Source: Candida dubliniensis CD36 (lineage: Eukaryota > Ascomycota > Pichiomycetes > Serinales > Debaryomycetaceae). From it: a DNA stretch of 64,000 bases. Shown here one piece after another: positions 19,917 to 30,466 of this stretch. Every line of letters starts with the position of its first letter. Within the stretch, counting starts at the first letter, position 1. The notes beneath the pieces were generated by a model, which ran no database searches, was not told the DNA's origin, and was given only the letters and a program-made list of their open reading frames with translations. The translations under genes were made by a program, and so were the position numbers. The stretch lies in assembly GCF_000026945.1 (NCBI RefSeq), contig NC_012867.1:1736001-1800000 (forward strand). Direction: 5' to 3'.

Positions 19917-20472
19917 AACTGAAAAGATTGAGGTAGATATTTAGCAAATACTTGTTTTATACTGAAGTGGTAATGAAAAGAACTGACAGCTCTCTTTCCG
20001 AAAAAATAGTACTCTTTTTTTTTTTGTTGATGTTGCTGTACCTAGTATTTCTTTGCTGAATACAGATGCAATCCTTAATATTTAGTATTTACTAATGATA
20101 ATATTTGATTTACTAACAGTCAATAGTTTCGTAACTAAGATTGTTAAGAGTAGAAGTAATATAAAAAGTAGAATTGTAAAGTGATAATGATAAGGAGTTC
20201 GTTGAACTCTCTCTGACTTTAAATTCCAAAAGGTCTGCATACAAAATATTCCAGATCCTGATAAATGGGAGTTCTGCCCTCTCTTCTATGGCATGGAACT
20301 CTGCGAAAACAAAACTGATAGTAGTTCTTGCTTTTTTTTTTTTTTTTTTTTTTTGATAATTCTTACAATCAACACAACGCAAAAAAACTGAATAAATAAT
20401 TTGATGGAATATTTAACAAACTAAGTAACAATAATGTGAAATAAAACTAGTACAGGAAAACCACTAAACTAC
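19917..20472. other. Intergenic region ACO1 to MRP transporter
   Basis: 556 bp containing the ACO1 3' UTR and the transporter promoter (both genes on the - strand). There are two T tracts, about 20015-20024 and 20332-20354 (23 T). A short ORF crosses the latter tract and encodes a Lys run, so I regard it as spurious. No RNA gene is seen. Confidence 0.45.
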
Positions 20473-22806
20473 TTAATATTTGCTCTTGATAAAGTTCAAA
20501 GCAGAACCGTGTTTGAACCACTCGAGTTGTTCATCGTTGAAAGTGTGGGTCAAGACAGCTTCCCATGCTTCACCTTCCTTTGGATGAACTCTCAAGATGA
20601 CATCTTTGCCTGGAGCCAAAGTGGTCAAACCAATCAAATCAACTTCGTCGTCAAAGTTGATTTTGTCGTAATCGGCTGGGTTCTTGAAGTTAAGAGGCAA
20701 CAAACCTTGTTTCTTCAAGTTAGTTTCGTGGATACGAGCAAATGATTTAGTAATGATAGCAAAACCACCCAAGAATCTTGGTTCCAAGGCAGCGTGTTCT
20801 CTGGATGAACCTTCACCAAAGTTTTCATCTCCGATAACAACCCATTTATGGCCAGCATCTCTGTAAGCAGCAGCAGTTTGTGGAACACCATCGTATTTAC
20901 CGGTGTAGTGGTTTCTAACTTCGTTAGCCTTACCGTTTTCAACATTGATAGCACCAATCATATAGTTGTTAGAAATGTTTTCCAAGTGACCTCTGTATTT
21001 CAACCATGGACCGGCCATTGAGATATGATCGGTGGTGGTTTTACCGACAGCTTTGATTAAAATTGGCAATCTTTCAGCATCTTTACCATCCCATGGTTTA
21101 AATGGAGTCAATTTTTGTAAACGGTCTGAAGTTGGGGAGATGACAACCTCAACAGAGGCACGGTCTTCTGGTGGGGCTTGGTAGGTGTTTTCACCTGGAT
21201 CGTAACCATCTGGTGGCAAACCGACACCTTGTGGTTCCTTCAATTTGAATTCTTTACCATCAGCACCAACTAAAGTATCAGTGATTGGGTTGAATCCCAA
21301 GTCACCTGAGATAGCATAGACAGTGGCCATTTCTGGAGAGGCAACGAAAGCGTGGGTAGCTGGGTTACCATCGTTTCTGGCAGTGAAGTTTCTGTTGAAT
21401 GAAGACACAATGGTGTTTTTGTCACCCTTTTTGATGTCTTGTCTGTCCCATTGACCAATACATGGACCACAGGCGTTGGCCATGACAACACCACCAAAGT
21501 CTTCGAAAGTCTTCAATTGACCGTCTCTGGCAATAGTAGCTCTGACTTGTTCGGAACCTGGAGAAACAGTGTAAAGGGCCTTAGATTTCAAACCATGGGC
21601 ACCAGCATCCTTGATGATGGATGCAGCTCTAGTCATATCTTCATATGAGGAGTTGGTACATGAACCGATTAAACCAACTTTAACTTCCAATGGCCAACCG
21701 TTGGCAATGGCGGTTTCCTTCATCTTGGAAACTGGAGTGGCCAAATCTGGGGTGAATGGACCGTTAATGTGTGGTTCCAAGGTGTTCAAGTCGATTTCGA
21801 TAACTTGATCATATTCAGCACCTTCATCGGCAGAAAGGAAGTCCTTCTTGTAAACTTGGGCAAATTGAGCAATGTCGGATCTACCGGTGGCGTTCAAGTA
21901 GTCAACCATTGAGTCGTTGAATGGGAAAACAGAAGTGGTGGCACCAATTTCAGCACCCATATTACAAATAGTACCCATACCGGTACAGGAGAAGGTGTCG
22001 ACACCAGAACCGAAATATTCGACAATAGAACCAGTACCACCTTTGACAGTAGTAATACCAGCCAATTTCAAAATGATATCTTTTGGAGAAGTCCATCCAG
22101 ACATTTTACCGGTTAATTTAACACCAATGATCTTTGGGGCCTTCAACTCCCATGCCAAACCGGACATGACATCGACGGCATCAGCACCACCAACACCAAT
22201 AGCCAATTGACCCAAACCACCAGCGTTTGGAGTGTGGGAATCGGTACCAATCAATAAAGCACCTGGGAAGGCGTAGTTTTCCAAAACAATTTGATGGATA
22301 ATACCAGAACCTGGTTTCCAGAAACCCAAGTTATATTTGGCACAGGCAGTGGACAAGAAATCGTAAACTTCCTTGTTCAAATCAATGGCTCTGGCCAAAT
22401 CTTTTGGACCACCAACTTGAGCTTGAATCAAATGGTCACAGTGGACGGTGGATGGAGTGGCAACTTGTGGAATACCAGCGGACATAAATTGCAAAATGGC
22501 CATTTGGGCAGTAGCATCTTGACAAGCAACTCTGTCTGGTCTCAATTTCAAGTAAGAGACACCTCTTTCAATTTCTTGGTTGTGAGGATCATCCAAATGA
22601 CCGTATAAAAGTTTTTCAGCGTAAGTCAATGGTCTGTTTAATCTGGACTTGACAATTTCAACATTTTCAAGGTTCTTTTTGTAGTTGATGAAGGAGTGGG
22701 ATTCCAACAAGTTTTGGTTAACTTGAGAATCTTTTGTTAAGCTAGCAGTAGCCAAACCACGAACAGAGCGTGGGGCTCTCAAGGCGGTTCTTGAAGCAGA
22801 CAACAT
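20473..22806 (-). CDS. ACO1: Mitochondrial aconitate hydratase
   Basis: A 777-residue aconitase catalysing citrate to isocitrate in the TCA cycle. The N-terminus [21 protein letters not shown] is a classic cleavable mitochondrial presequence. The [4Fe-4S] cluster cysteines are in [11 protein letters not shown] (about 383) and [11 protein letters not shown] (about 447 and 450). The swivel-domain motif [23 protein letters not shown] is present. Length matches the family (778 in S. cerevisiae). Codon bias is strong. Three CCAAT boxes lie in the 700 bp upstream, consistent with control by the HAP complex; in C. albicans ACO1 is known to be repressed through Hap43 when iron is scarce. No intron is apparent. 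Confidence 0.98.
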   Translation of the reverse strand: MLSASRTALRAPRSVRGLATASLTKDSQVNQNLLESHSFINYKKNLENVEIVKSRLNRPLTYAEKLLYGHLDDPHNQEIERGVSYLKLRPDRVACQDATAQMAILQFMSAGIPQVATPSTVHCDHLIQAQVGGPKDLARAIDLNKEVYDFLSTACAKYNLGFWKPGSGIIHQIVLENYAFPGALLIGTDSHTPNAGGLGQLAIGVGGADAVDVMSGLAWELKAPKIIGVKLTGKMSGWTSPKDIILKLAGITTVKGGTGSIVEYFGSGVDTFSCTGMGTICNMGAEIGATTSVFPFNDSMVDYLNATGRSDIAQFAQVYKKDFLSADEGAEYDQVIEIDLNTLEPHINGPFTPDLATPVSKMKETAIANGWPLEVKVGLIGSCTNSSYEDMTRAASIIKDAGAHGLKSKALYTVSPGSEQVRATIARDGQLKTFEDFGGVVMANACGPCIGQWDRQDIKKGDKNTIVSSFNRNFTARNDGNPATHAFVASPEMATVYAISGDLGFNPITDTLVGADGKEFKLKEPQGVGLPPDGYDPGENTYQAPPEDRASVEVVISPTSDRLQKLTPFKPWDGKDAERLPILIKAVGKTTTDHISMAGPWLKYRGHLENISNNYMIGAINVENGKANEVRNHYTGKYDGVPQTAAAYRDAGHKWVVIGDENFGEGSSREHAALEPRFLGGFAIITKSFARIHETNLKKQGLLPLNFKNPADYDKINFDDEVDLIGLTTLAPGKDVILRVHPKEGEAWEAVLTHTFNDEQLEWFKHGSALNFIKSKY

Positions 22807-22893
22807 TATGTTTGAATGTTTAAGAATCTATATGAAAGAAAAGGAAAAAGTAAGAAAAAGAAAAAAAAAACAAAAAGAAAAAACTTCAAGACA

Positions 22894-23495
22894 ATTGGCT
22901 GGGGGGGATGGGAGAATATAGACAAATCAAATTCTTTTTATAGCAAAGGAAAAAAATGAATTGTCGATGAAAAGTTTTGTTAGTTCAAGAATCAACAAAA
23001 AAAAATCGGATCCATAAAATGGAAAAGTCCTGCATAATCGACGTTTTAGCCAATTAGGTCAAGTAAATTTATAATAATCTGGGCGTCATCACCACTTTGC
23101 TCCACAAAAAAAAAAAAAAAAAAAAAAAAATTTTCCTGAAAAAAGAATAACCGAGCTTCATCGACAAACATGAAATAATATATACATTTATATACTTACA
23201 AGGACAAAACCATTCTAGATACAATAGTTTTTAGTTTTATTGTTTTCATTTTTCAAAGTAATTATCTATAAACTCTTTTTGGTTATGTATAAAATAGACA
23301 TCTATTATGACCCCTGTCGTTTATATCCAGGGAAGTGAATTTGAACTATCTCACACGTTCTTGTTTGAATATTTTTTTTTTTCTTCTGTTTGCTGTAAGT
23401 TCTCCAGATTTCAACACAATTCAATTCAACTCCGAGGGTGAGAGAAAAAAATATCCCCAAGAAAAAAAAACCTCAATTGAGAGGGCGCTGATTGG
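22894..23495. promoter_or_regulatory. ACO1 promoter with three CCAAT boxes and a poly(dA) tract
   Basis: CCAAT pentamers occur at 22894-22898 (as ATTGG), 23050-23054 (CCAAT) and 23491-23495 (as ATTGG), that is about 90, 245 and 685 bp upstream of the ACO1 ATG. They are the binding core of the Hap2/3/5 complex, which with Hap43 links respiratory iron-sulfur genes to iron supply in Candida. A 25-base A tract (23106-23130) lies between them. Single CCAATs occur by chance in AT-rich DNA, so functional weight rests on the known regulation of the gene. Confidence 0.55.
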
Positions 23496-23904
23496 TTACT
23501 GGAATTAATGGGGAATTTTTAAAAAAAAAATAAAAATAAGACATGCACGTCCTTATCAAGTCTATCTTTTTAGGTCGCTGGATATGAATTCAAAACAACA
23601 CGAAGTACAAAGATATTGAAAAGAATTGCAAAGACTCTATGACCATATTATACTCAATACACTTTGTTCCTGTCGTCAGAGTGTAATTCTTTTTTAAAAA
23701 AAAAAAAATAAAAATTAAATCCACTGATCCGGTAACAGATTGATTATGTAGTTCGTCACCCTTTCTATCGTGCCAAATACACGACCAGATCGCAAAACTA
23801 AAAACAAAAAAAGATGTAGAATTCAAAGTGGAATCAAAAGGAACTTAGCTTGAGATGACATGAACAAAAACTAAGCTTACCTTGATCAAAGTAATAAAAA
23901 AGAA
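23131..23904. other. Gene-free region between ACO1 promoter and tRNA-Lys
   Basis: This stretch continues the long region upstream of ACO1 up to the first tRNA-Lys gene. It has several A tracts (around 23520-23530 and 23696-23708) but no credible ORF or RNA gene other than the neighbouring tRNA. Confidence 0.4.
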
Positions 23905-23979
23905 AGCCCAACGCGGGACTCGAACCCGCAACCTTGAGATTAAAAGTCTCACGCTCTAAGCCGATTGAGCTAGCTAGGC
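23905..23979 (-). tRNA. tRNA-Lys(UUU), copy 1
   Basis: A 75-nt tRNA on the - strand. The acceptor stem is GCCTAGC/GTTGGGC with two G-U pairs and a U discriminator, as I recall for S. cerevisiae tRNA-Lys(CUU). The D arm is GCTC...GAGC. The anticodon arm is TGAGA-CTTTTAA-TCTCA (anticodon TTT), and the T arm is GCGGG-TTCGAGT-CCCGC. There is no intron. The mature sequence is identical to the copies at 24524 and 25517, but the flanks differ. Confidence 0.96.
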
Positions 23980-24499
23980 ACTTTCGTGGAAGCGAGGGTC
24001 TGTAAAAATTGTTAAACCTGGGAACTATAAAACATTTTTATTTCTTTGTTTGTAGAAGAACTGGATAACAGGTTTCACTATTTGTTGAAGTCGGCTCTGT
24101 ATAAGTGGTGTAACCGTTTGTAAACAGAGAGCAGGCAGTATGTTAAATTATCCTACAGTAAACTAGTTGTAAAACTGTAGAACAGAATGTATATTCCACA
24201 AAACAACTGAATGTGTCTTTATGTCACTTATAAATTTGTCCTACTGGGGCAAAGTAGCTATGTGGATTGTTCTTTTATTTTTTTTTTGAATTCAAAGGTC
24301 AACAGCCAAGTAGCAGCTTATTCATTAAAGTGTTCAATTAGTCTTTTTAAAAGTTATGCAGAGAGTACTACTATCAATTCATAAATAGTATACTTAATGT
24401 CTTTAGGACTACTGCTAACTATAATACAGGATCTAATATTAAAAAAAAAAAAAGAATAAACCAAAGACAGTTGTTTGTTTTCAATATCAGTCTGGATAG
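23980..24499. other. Spacer between tRNA-Lys copies 1 and 2
   Basis: About 520 bp, AT-rich, with no ORF or RNA gene that I can support. I looked for LTR ends (TG...CA with a 5-bp duplication) because yeast retroelements insert near tRNA genes, but found none that I could delimit. Confidence 0.4.
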
Positions 24500-24619
24500 A
24501 AAAAAAACAGGTGCAAAAATATAAGCCCAACGCGGGACTCGAACCCGCAACCTTGAGATTAAAAGTCTCACGCTCTAAGCCGATTGAGCTAGCTAGGCGT
24601 ATTTGATGGGGGCGTAAGT
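24500..24619 (+). repeat. 120-bp inverted repeat, arm A (contains tRNA-Lys copy 2)
   Basis: The reverse complement of this 120-bp stretch is found without mismatch at 25496-25615. The arm includes the whole tRNA-Lys plus 24 bp on its 3' side (ending in an A run) and 21 bp on its 5' side (ATTTGATGGGGGCGTAAGT). Identity stops abruptly on both sides. Confidence 0.9.
24524..24598 (-). tRNA. tRNA-Lys(UUU), copy 2
   Basis: Identical in mature sequence to copy 1. It lies inside arm A of the 120-bp inverted repeat and points away from copy 3. Anticodon loop is CTTTTAA; there is no intron. On the - strand, T tracts follow the gene (the A-rich segment 24500-24507 on +), serving as Pol III terminator. 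Confidence 0.96.
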
Positions 24620-25495
24620 GCCTATGTTTAGTAAATAGTCTACTTTTATAAGAACAGCTCTTTTTAGTCTTTAAATAAACTAATACCAAAAAACAAGCAG
24701 CCAATAAGATTAATCTGTTTTTGTGGGTTACCAATCAATTAAATAACACTCTGGCCCCTAAAAACATAGCGTAATAAATATTTGCAGCTACTATTGATTA
24801 AACCAATGAGGCTAGGGTTCTCAGTATTGATTCGAACAACCAATATTCAAAACAAATGTTGAAACAAGAATTGAAAATTGAAAATACGAGAGTCGCTCCA
24901 AAACATTGAGTATTACTCATTTTGTAATACTTTGAATAGAGAGTCAAGTATTAATAAAACTATAGTGCTCTGGATTATGCAATTTAATTCATGGCTCAGG
25001 AACGTTACTATGCACTTTTTTTTTTTTGTCCACATTGATGAGAAAATGTGTTCGTATAATATGTTTATTTATCAAATGAGGGTCATGATTTGCACTTTTA
25101 AAATGTTTTGTCGTTACCAAATACAAAAAAACCCAATAAAAATGTAAATTATAGTTATTCAGCGAAACGCTATTTAGTTTTTTGGGTAAATTTCTATTAG
25201 TTAATTTAACGTCTGTTTATATTGAAGTGGGTAAGTGTTTCATCGGTGCTGTATTTTTTTAGGTGCAAAAAAATCACCAAAACTATAAATTATTAATTTA
25301 AAATGCAACATACTAGTATTCCTCCCATTAAATTGTTTTTGTTTAGGAAATCGATAAATCAAGTTTAGTGGTTTATGGAATTCAGAAGATACATGATATT
25401 TAGCTTGAAGTCTTTATAATATGATATAAGCTCATTTATTCATAGTAAAAGTAAAGTAAGGGAAATGGACAAAATATTATCAATTGATCAGGAAG
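24620..25495. other. 876-bp spacer between inverted-repeat arms
   Basis: AT-rich sequence with no convincing ORF, RNA gene or LTR. Its boundaries are the sharp ends of the 120-bp inverted repeat, so it is the segment that would flip if the arms recombined. Confidence 0.5.
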
Positions 25496-25615
25496 ACTTA
25501 CGCCCCCATCAAATACGCCTAGCTAGCTCAATCGGCTTAGAGCGTGAGACTTTTAATCTCAAGGTTGCGGGTTCGAGTCCCGCGTTGGGCTTATATTTTT
25601 GCACCTGTTTTTTTT
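25496..25615 (-). repeat. 120-bp inverted repeat, arm B (contains tRNA-Lys copy 3)
   Basis: Perfect reverse complement of 24500-24619. The shared flanking bases beyond the tRNA (about 45 bp in total) show that this is a segmental copy and not merely two conserved tRNA genes. Distal flanks are unrelated. Confidence 0.9.
25517..25591 (+). tRNA. tRNA-Lys(UUU), copy 3
   Basis: The mature sequence is identical to copies 1 and 2. It is on the + strand in arm B and is followed by T-rich terminators (TTATATTTTT and a 10-T run at 25608-25617). Its 3' end is 166 bp from the HSP104 stop codon, with which it converges. Confidence 0.96.
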
Positions 25616-25756
25616 TTGATTAACAAGATAACAGTTAATCCTCTTCAGCAACTTTATATTTGCAAAACTATCACTTTTTATTTTTTTTTTTTTTAAAAAC
25701 TATATAAAACTGTACAAAATGTTAGATTTTTGTTTATGTCTAGTGTACCTTTTTGT

Positions 25757-28456
25757 TTAATCAAGTCCAGGTGAAGTAAATCTGGCCTCGTCATCATCTT
25801 CGTCCTCTGAATCTTCCCAGTTATCAACATCATTCATTTCCACATCTTCTGGTTCATGGTTTGGTAAGATCTCCAAGCCTTTTTCACCAAGAACAACTCT
25901 GGCAGTTTCTTTATCTTGGATTTGGCCCTTCAATAACATAACAGCCAATCTATTTAAAATCTCATTTTGGATCAAACGATTTAATGGTCTTGCACCCAAG
26001 TCAGGCGACCACCCATTCTTGCATAAATATTCCATGGCATCATCATCTAGCTTCAATTGTATAGCCTTACCATTAGCAGTAAATCTGTTCTCAATTTCTG
26101 ACAACCTGATCTTGACAATCTTGGAAATAGCCTTTCTAGACAATCTGTTAAACACAACAATACTGGAAATACGGTTGATAAATTCAGGTCTGAAATGGGC
26201 TCTCACAGCATCCATAACATGTTCCTTCGTGTTGGCATCAATCTTGCTTCCCTTGGCGGCATTGATGTAGGTTGCACCCAAATTAGAAGTCATTATGAAA
26301 ATGGCATTCGAGCAGTTAACAAGTTTACCTTGAGAAGAGGTAACTCTACCATCATCCAAAATCTGTAACAACACAGTCAACACTTCTGGAGCAGCTTTTT
26401 CAACTTCATCCAATAAAACAACGGAATATGGTCGTCTGATTAATGGCTCAGTTAAGATACCACCTTCTTCATATCCAACATAACCTGGAGCAGCACCCAA
26501 CAATTTCGAAGCAGACCATTTGTCTCCCAATTCGGAGCAGTCAATTCTAATTATTGCCTTTTCATCTGCAAAAAGAAAACCAGCAAGTTTTTTGGCCAAC
26601 TCAGTCTTACCTGAACCAGAAAGACCCAAGAACAAAAATGATGGTGGTTGATTAGGATTAGCCAAACCCGATCTTCTCAATCTGATGGCATTGGAAACCG
26701 CCTTCACAGCTTCCGATTGTCCAACAACTTCTTTCGACAATTCTGCTTCCATATTGATCAATTTGTTATTTTCGGCTTGCGACAATTTCGTGACAGGGAT
26801 ACCGGTCAACCTAGCAGCAGTCTCACATATTTGTTCTGGCCCAACTGCATTCTTCAACAAACTGTCCAAATTAGAAGCCTCCTCTTCAGCAACTTTGACT
26901 TCCAACTCTTCAATCTGCTTCTGGATATCTGGGATGGCAAAGTATCTCAAGTCAGCAGCAGTGGCAGTATCGTATCTTCTCTCAGCATCTTGGGCTTTGA
27001 TTTCAAGCTCGTCCAATTTTCTTTTTGCTGCAGTCAATTGTTCATGACTAGCACGTTCCTGCTTGTATCTTTCATTCAATGGACCAATTTTTTCTTCCAA
27101 TTCGGCCTTCTTCTTTTTCGCCAAATTCAAACGTTCTTTAGAAGCAGAGTCTGCATCTTTATCTCTTTCCAATGCATTGATTTCAACATCCACCAAGTGC
27201 AATTGTCTTTCCAAAGTGTCCAACTCCTCAGGCTTGGAATCTCTAGCAACGGCAACAGCAGCAGCACTCTCGTCAACAAGATCAACCGCAGAGTCAGGCA
27301 ATGCTCTGTACGTCAAGTATCTTGAGGCCAACTGGGCAGCAGTGACCAATGCACTATCCAATATACGGACCCCATGGTGAATTTCATATTTAGGCTGAAT
27401 ACCTCTTAAAATGGCAACAGTTTCTTGCACAGTGGCAGCAGGAACATCGATTTTTTGGAATCTTCTTTCAAATGCACCATCTTTGGAAATAAACTTTCTG
27501 TACTCAGCAAAAGTAGTAGCACCAATACAATGCAATGCACCTCTGGCCAACATTGGTTTCAACAAGTTAGCAGCATCTGACTTACCGTCACCCATCAACA
27601 TGTGGATTTCATCAATGAACAAGATGATAAACTCTTTGGATTTTTCAATTTCATTCAAAACACCTTTCAATCTCTCTTCAAACTCACCCTTGTATTTTGC
27701 GCCTGCAGTCAATGCACCCAAATCAAGAGCAAATAATCTTGAGCCAGCCAAAACATTTGGAACATCCCCATCAACAATTCTTTGTGCAACTCCTTCAACA
27801 ATAGAAGTTTTACCAACACCAGCATCACCAATCAAGACCGAGTTAGATTTACTTCTTCTTGCCAAAACTCTGATGACTCTTCGGATTTCTTCCTCTCTAC
27901 CAATCACGGGATCAATCTTACCTTCCCTTGCTTTTTCAGTAAAGTCTTCACAATACTTGTTCAAAAATTCATAAGACGAAGATGAATCAGCTTGTCTGGA
28001 GTCGATTCTTTGAGAGCCTCTCAATTCAATAGCTTGTGTCTTTATTGTGTCAACACTCATACCAGCTTCTTTGAATATATCCTTAATTGATTGATCCTCC
28101 AAAAGCGCCAACAAAATATGATCCTGGGCAACATATGAGTCCTTTTGTTGTTGTTTAATTTTGTTGGCCTTGGTTAATACCTGACCAGCCTGATAGCTTG
28201 GTCGTATTTCATCTGGAGGGGGGCTCTGGGATGGTATTTTGACCAAATGTCTGTTCACGATTCTTTCAAAATCCCCCCATTCGTATCTTGCTCTCTTGAT
28301 CAATGTCTTCAAATACTGTGTTGAACCTTCAGTATCATCTGATGGAATAAATGCAGCAAGAAAATGAAGGGGTAACAATTGCGAATTGGCCTGTTGCTTT
28401 GCCAATTCTGTGGCATTATTGATAATTTTGATAGCGTTATCTGTAAAGTCTTCCAT
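25757..28456 (-). CDS. HSP104: Hsp104/ClpB-type protein disaggregase
   Basis: An 899-residue Hsp104. The order is the Clp N-domain (1-150), AAA1 with Walker A GDAGVGKT (210-217), a coiled-coil middle domain (about 400-520, long charged helices), and AAA2 with Walker A GLSGSGKT (about 609-616). The pore-loop region of AAA2 includes GAAPGYVGYEEGG. The acidic C-terminus (WEDSEDEDDDEARFTSPGLD) is the expected tail, though its last residues differ from the DDLD end of S. cerevisiae. The hexamer threads aggregated proteins through its pore with Hsp70/Hsp40, giving thermotolerance and prion propagation. A phased heat-shock-element cluster lies about 220-265 bp upstream. Confidence 0.98.
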   Translation of the reverse strand: MEDFTDNAIKIINNATELAKQQANSQLLPLHFLAAFIPSDDTEGSTQYLKTLIKRARYEWGDFERIVNRHLVKIPSQSPPPDEIRPSYQAGQVLTKANKIKQQQKDSYVAQDHILLALLEDQSIKDIFKEAGMSVDTIKTQAIELRGSQRIDSRQADSSSSYEFLNKYCEDFTEKAREGKIDPVIGREEEIRRVIRVLARRSKSNSVLIGDAGVGKTSIVEGVAQRIVDGDVPNVLAGSRLFALDLGALTAGAKYKGEFEERLKGVLNEIEKSKEFIILFIDEIHMLMGDGKSDAANLLKPMLARGALHCIGATTFAEYRKFISKDGAFERRFQKIDVPAATVQETVAILRGIQPKYEIHHGVRILDSALVTAAQLASRYLTYRALPDSAVDLVDESAAAVAVARDSKPEELDTLERQLHLVDVEINALERDKDADSASKERLNLAKKKKAELEEKIGPLNERYKQERASHEQLTAAKRKLDELEIKAQDAERRYDTATAADLRYFAIPDIQKQIEELEVKVAEEEASNLDSLLKNAVGPEQICETAARLTGIPVTKLSQAENNKLINMEAELSKEVVGQSEAVKAVSNAIRLRRSGLANPNQPPSFLFLGLSGSGKTELAKKLAGFLFADEKAIIRIDCSELGDKWSASKLLGAAPGYVGYEEGGILTEPLIRRPYSVVLLDEVEKAAPEVLTVLLQILDDGRVTSSQGKLVNCSNAIFIMTSNLGATYINAAKGSKIDANTKEHVMDAVRAHFRPEFINRISSIVVFNRLSRKAISKIVKIRLSEIENRFTANGKAIQLKLDDDAMEYLCKNGWSPDLGARPLNRLIQNEILNRLAVMLLKGQIQDKETARVVLGEKGLEILPNHEPEDVEMNDVDNWEDSEDEDDDEARFTSPGLD

Positions 28457-29272
28457 GATCTATTAGTGTATAATTGTAGCTAACAATGAATTGAAGTTTG
28501 AAAAAAAAAAAAGAAAAAAAAAAAACCGAAAAGAAAGAGAAATAGAAAAATTGGGAAAGGTTATGGAGAGTGGTGGTGAAGAGCTGGTTTTATATCGGAA
28601 CTAATGGGATGGGGGAGCAACATCTGTGATAATTCTTTTACGCAAGGGAGGGAGAAAAAAGCTCGGACTAGAGTTATTCCAGTTGGTTCCAGATTTTGCT
28701 AGAAGGCACTAGAAAGTTCTATCAAAAAAAAAAAAAAAAAAAAAAAAAAACCCGCACAAAACCATAATTTTGGTACTAGTGCATTATTCTCAGTGTGGTT
28801 ATCTTTCTCCACATAAAGTAACAAAAAAGAAAGGAATCATGCCACGAACCACATGTCCATCCCCTGGATTGTATTGGGACAGCCCGATACCATTCTGAAT
28901 AGTTAACTCTAAGCACAATTTTATTTGCGTCTCTTGTATATCGTCAAACTATTGTGACACATTGTAGATAGTTGGGACACGATCAATTCCGCTCCAACTT
29001 CTAACTCAGAGTTTTAACGACCCATGGTATTCACTAAGCAGATGAGTTTTATTTCAAGACTTGACTAGTGTGAGTGCAATCTCTGAACTGTTTTTTTTTT
29101 TTTTTTTTTTTTCTTCTTCAGTAACATCCCGGTATTGCCAGAGTGTAAAACTACATTGATATGCCGGAGCAAGATGACCTTTATCAAACCCAAGCCTTTT
29201 TAAGAAAACTTGAACTAAGAAAAAACAAAATACAAAACAAGAAAAGAAATGCAAATGTAAGATGATTTGACA
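28457..29272. other. Divergent intergenic region HSP104 / secreted-protein gene
   Basis: 816 bp of divergent promoter. Besides the HSE cluster (28676-28720) it holds a 27-base A tract (28724-28750) next to that cluster and a 22-base T tract (29091-29112) near the other gene. No ORF or RNA gene is supported. Confidence 0.5.
28676..28720. promoter_or_regulatory. Heat shock element cluster, HSP104 promoter
   Basis: Five HSF units fall on a 5-bp grid: TTC at 28677 and 28687, GAA at 28702 and 28712, and TTC at 28717. The last two form a GAAnnTTC palindrome (TAGAAAGTTCTA) and the rest are gap-type spacing (10 and 15 bp). This is the arrangement bound by the Hsf1 trimer. It lies 220-265 bp upstream of the HSP104 ATG, directly beside the 27-base A tract. 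Confidence 0.82.
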
Positions 29273-30064
29273 ATGTGGCTATTTCAAGTTGTAGCGGTCT
29301 TGTACGCAGCAAATGTAGTTGCACAATCCTTAAATGTAGTTGTCGATCCAATCGTCCGTTTAAACAACACTTCCATGGCACGTACTGAATTGCAACTTTT
29401 GAAAAAACAGGAGCCCGCTGCTCCCACGGTGTATTCCTTACGCTCCATTGACGAATTGGAATCAAAATACCCAGATAAACTAAACGACAAAACAAATGTG
29501 TTCCACTTCAAAGACACAAAAAGCACACTTCAGTACAACCACCGGAACCGCAAATGGGTGGAACTAAGACAAAAAGATCCAACTGTTGCTCCCCAGATTT
29601 TCCCGTTAGAGTATTGGATACCAGCGTCCTATTGTCTAGATTCAACGTCGGGGTCAGGCGGAACAATTAGTCGGGTCATCACGGTGCTCTTGGAAGCATC
29701 AGTGGAAAACTATATGGACTTGTATATCGGCTTTCCGACCTATGCATTTCTGGAAGCTATAGGACTTTCCATTGGCGTGAAAGTCGGGAAAGTAATGGCA
29801 GTGACCTTGTTGTTTTCGTGTGCTGTAAATAAAGGCGAAATTCTTCAAATGCAGTATCGCCCTTCATATGTCCTTGTTCCAACAATGGAAGCAATTCTGT
29901 ACAAGTTTAAAGGAAAGAAGTTCAAAAAATCAAAAATCAAGGTGATCAAACCCTTCAAGATGTTGGTTATAGATGCACCCGAACACCAGTGCTGGGCAAC
30001 AAATAAGGCAGATCATTTACAATGCACAAAACCAGTGAACCATAGACACCTCATTAAGTTTTAG
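29273..30064 (+). CDS. Uncharacterised secreted protein
   Basis: A 263-residue protein that I do not recognise. The ATG at 29273 gives MWLFQVVAVLYAANVVAQS, a good secretion signal with likely cleavage after about residue 18. The mature part has one N-glycosylation sequon (NNTS), a hydrophobic stretch at about 150-185 (YMDLYIGFPTYAFLEAIGLSIGVKVGKVM), a very basic block (KFKGKKFKKSKIK) and four Cys (SYCLD, FSCAV, HQCWA, LQCTK) that could form two disulphides. No GPI signal is seen at the C-terminus. It shares a divergent promoter with HSP104. The family may be fungal-specific; I make no functional claim. Confidence 0.8.
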   Translation: MWLFQVVAVLYAANVVAQSLNVVVDPIVRLNNTSMARTELQLLKKQEPAAPTVYSLRSIDELESKYPDKLNDKTNVFHFKDTKSTLQYNHRNRKWVELRQKDPTVAPQIFPLEYWIPASYCLDSTSGSGGTISRVITVLLEASVENYMDLYIGFPTYAFLEAIGLSIGVKVGKVMAVTLLFSCAVNKGEILQMQYRPSYVLVPTMEAILYKFKGKKFKKSKIKVIKPFKMLVIDAPEHQCWATNKADHLQCTKPVNHRHLIKF

Positions 30065-30466
30065 TCAGCAAAATCAAGGTCTTACAGGGATGCGTAAAAA
30101 CAAAATATGAAACAGTGTAAGGATCCACTGGCTAAGATAAGATGTAATGACCGAAATCCACGAAAGATTTTTAATAATTAGAGAAACTTGCACTTCATAC
30201 AGAATTTTATGGACATATAACAGAACAAAAAAAGATTGATTGTGACTCTTAATTACTCCACTATTTAGCCTTGTCCAGAGTCTTTTTCATCACTATTTGA
30301 CACTTCGTGTGATAGGTTGCCTTTTTTTTTTTTGCATCTCAAATTAGGTGGGGGTCGCTGATTTGTTTATGAAGCCAAAAAAAAATTTTTTTCTGTTTCT
30401 GCTCCAGCTCCCATTTGCAAAAGACAACTACAAAACGGGACGTTTTGTTTCTTGATACTACAGTAC
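30065..30466. other. Intergenic region upstream of USB1
   Basis: 402 bp with the previous gene's 3' UTR and a compact promoter with T and A tracts (30321-30332, 30378-30386). No further gene is apparent. Confidence 0.45.

Noticed and set aside
20204..20230. 15-mer TCTCTCTGACTTTAA shared with 8625-8650
   Set aside because: A match of this length is expected by chance about once or more in 64 kb of AT-rich sequence, and the flanks are only weakly alike.
24354..24734. 126-codon ORF across tRNA-Lys copy 2
   Set aside because: It reads through the tRNA and a poly(A)-derived Phe run; no protein features.
24820..24845. GATTCGAAC, a B-box-like element suggesting another tRNA on the - strand
   Set aside because: The bases around it cannot form a T stem, acceptor stem or anticodon arm.
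23980..25495. Possible solo LTR or retrotransposon relic near the tRNA-Lys genes
   Set aside because: Yeast retroelements favour such sites, but I found no paired TG...CA ends, target duplication or coding remnant.
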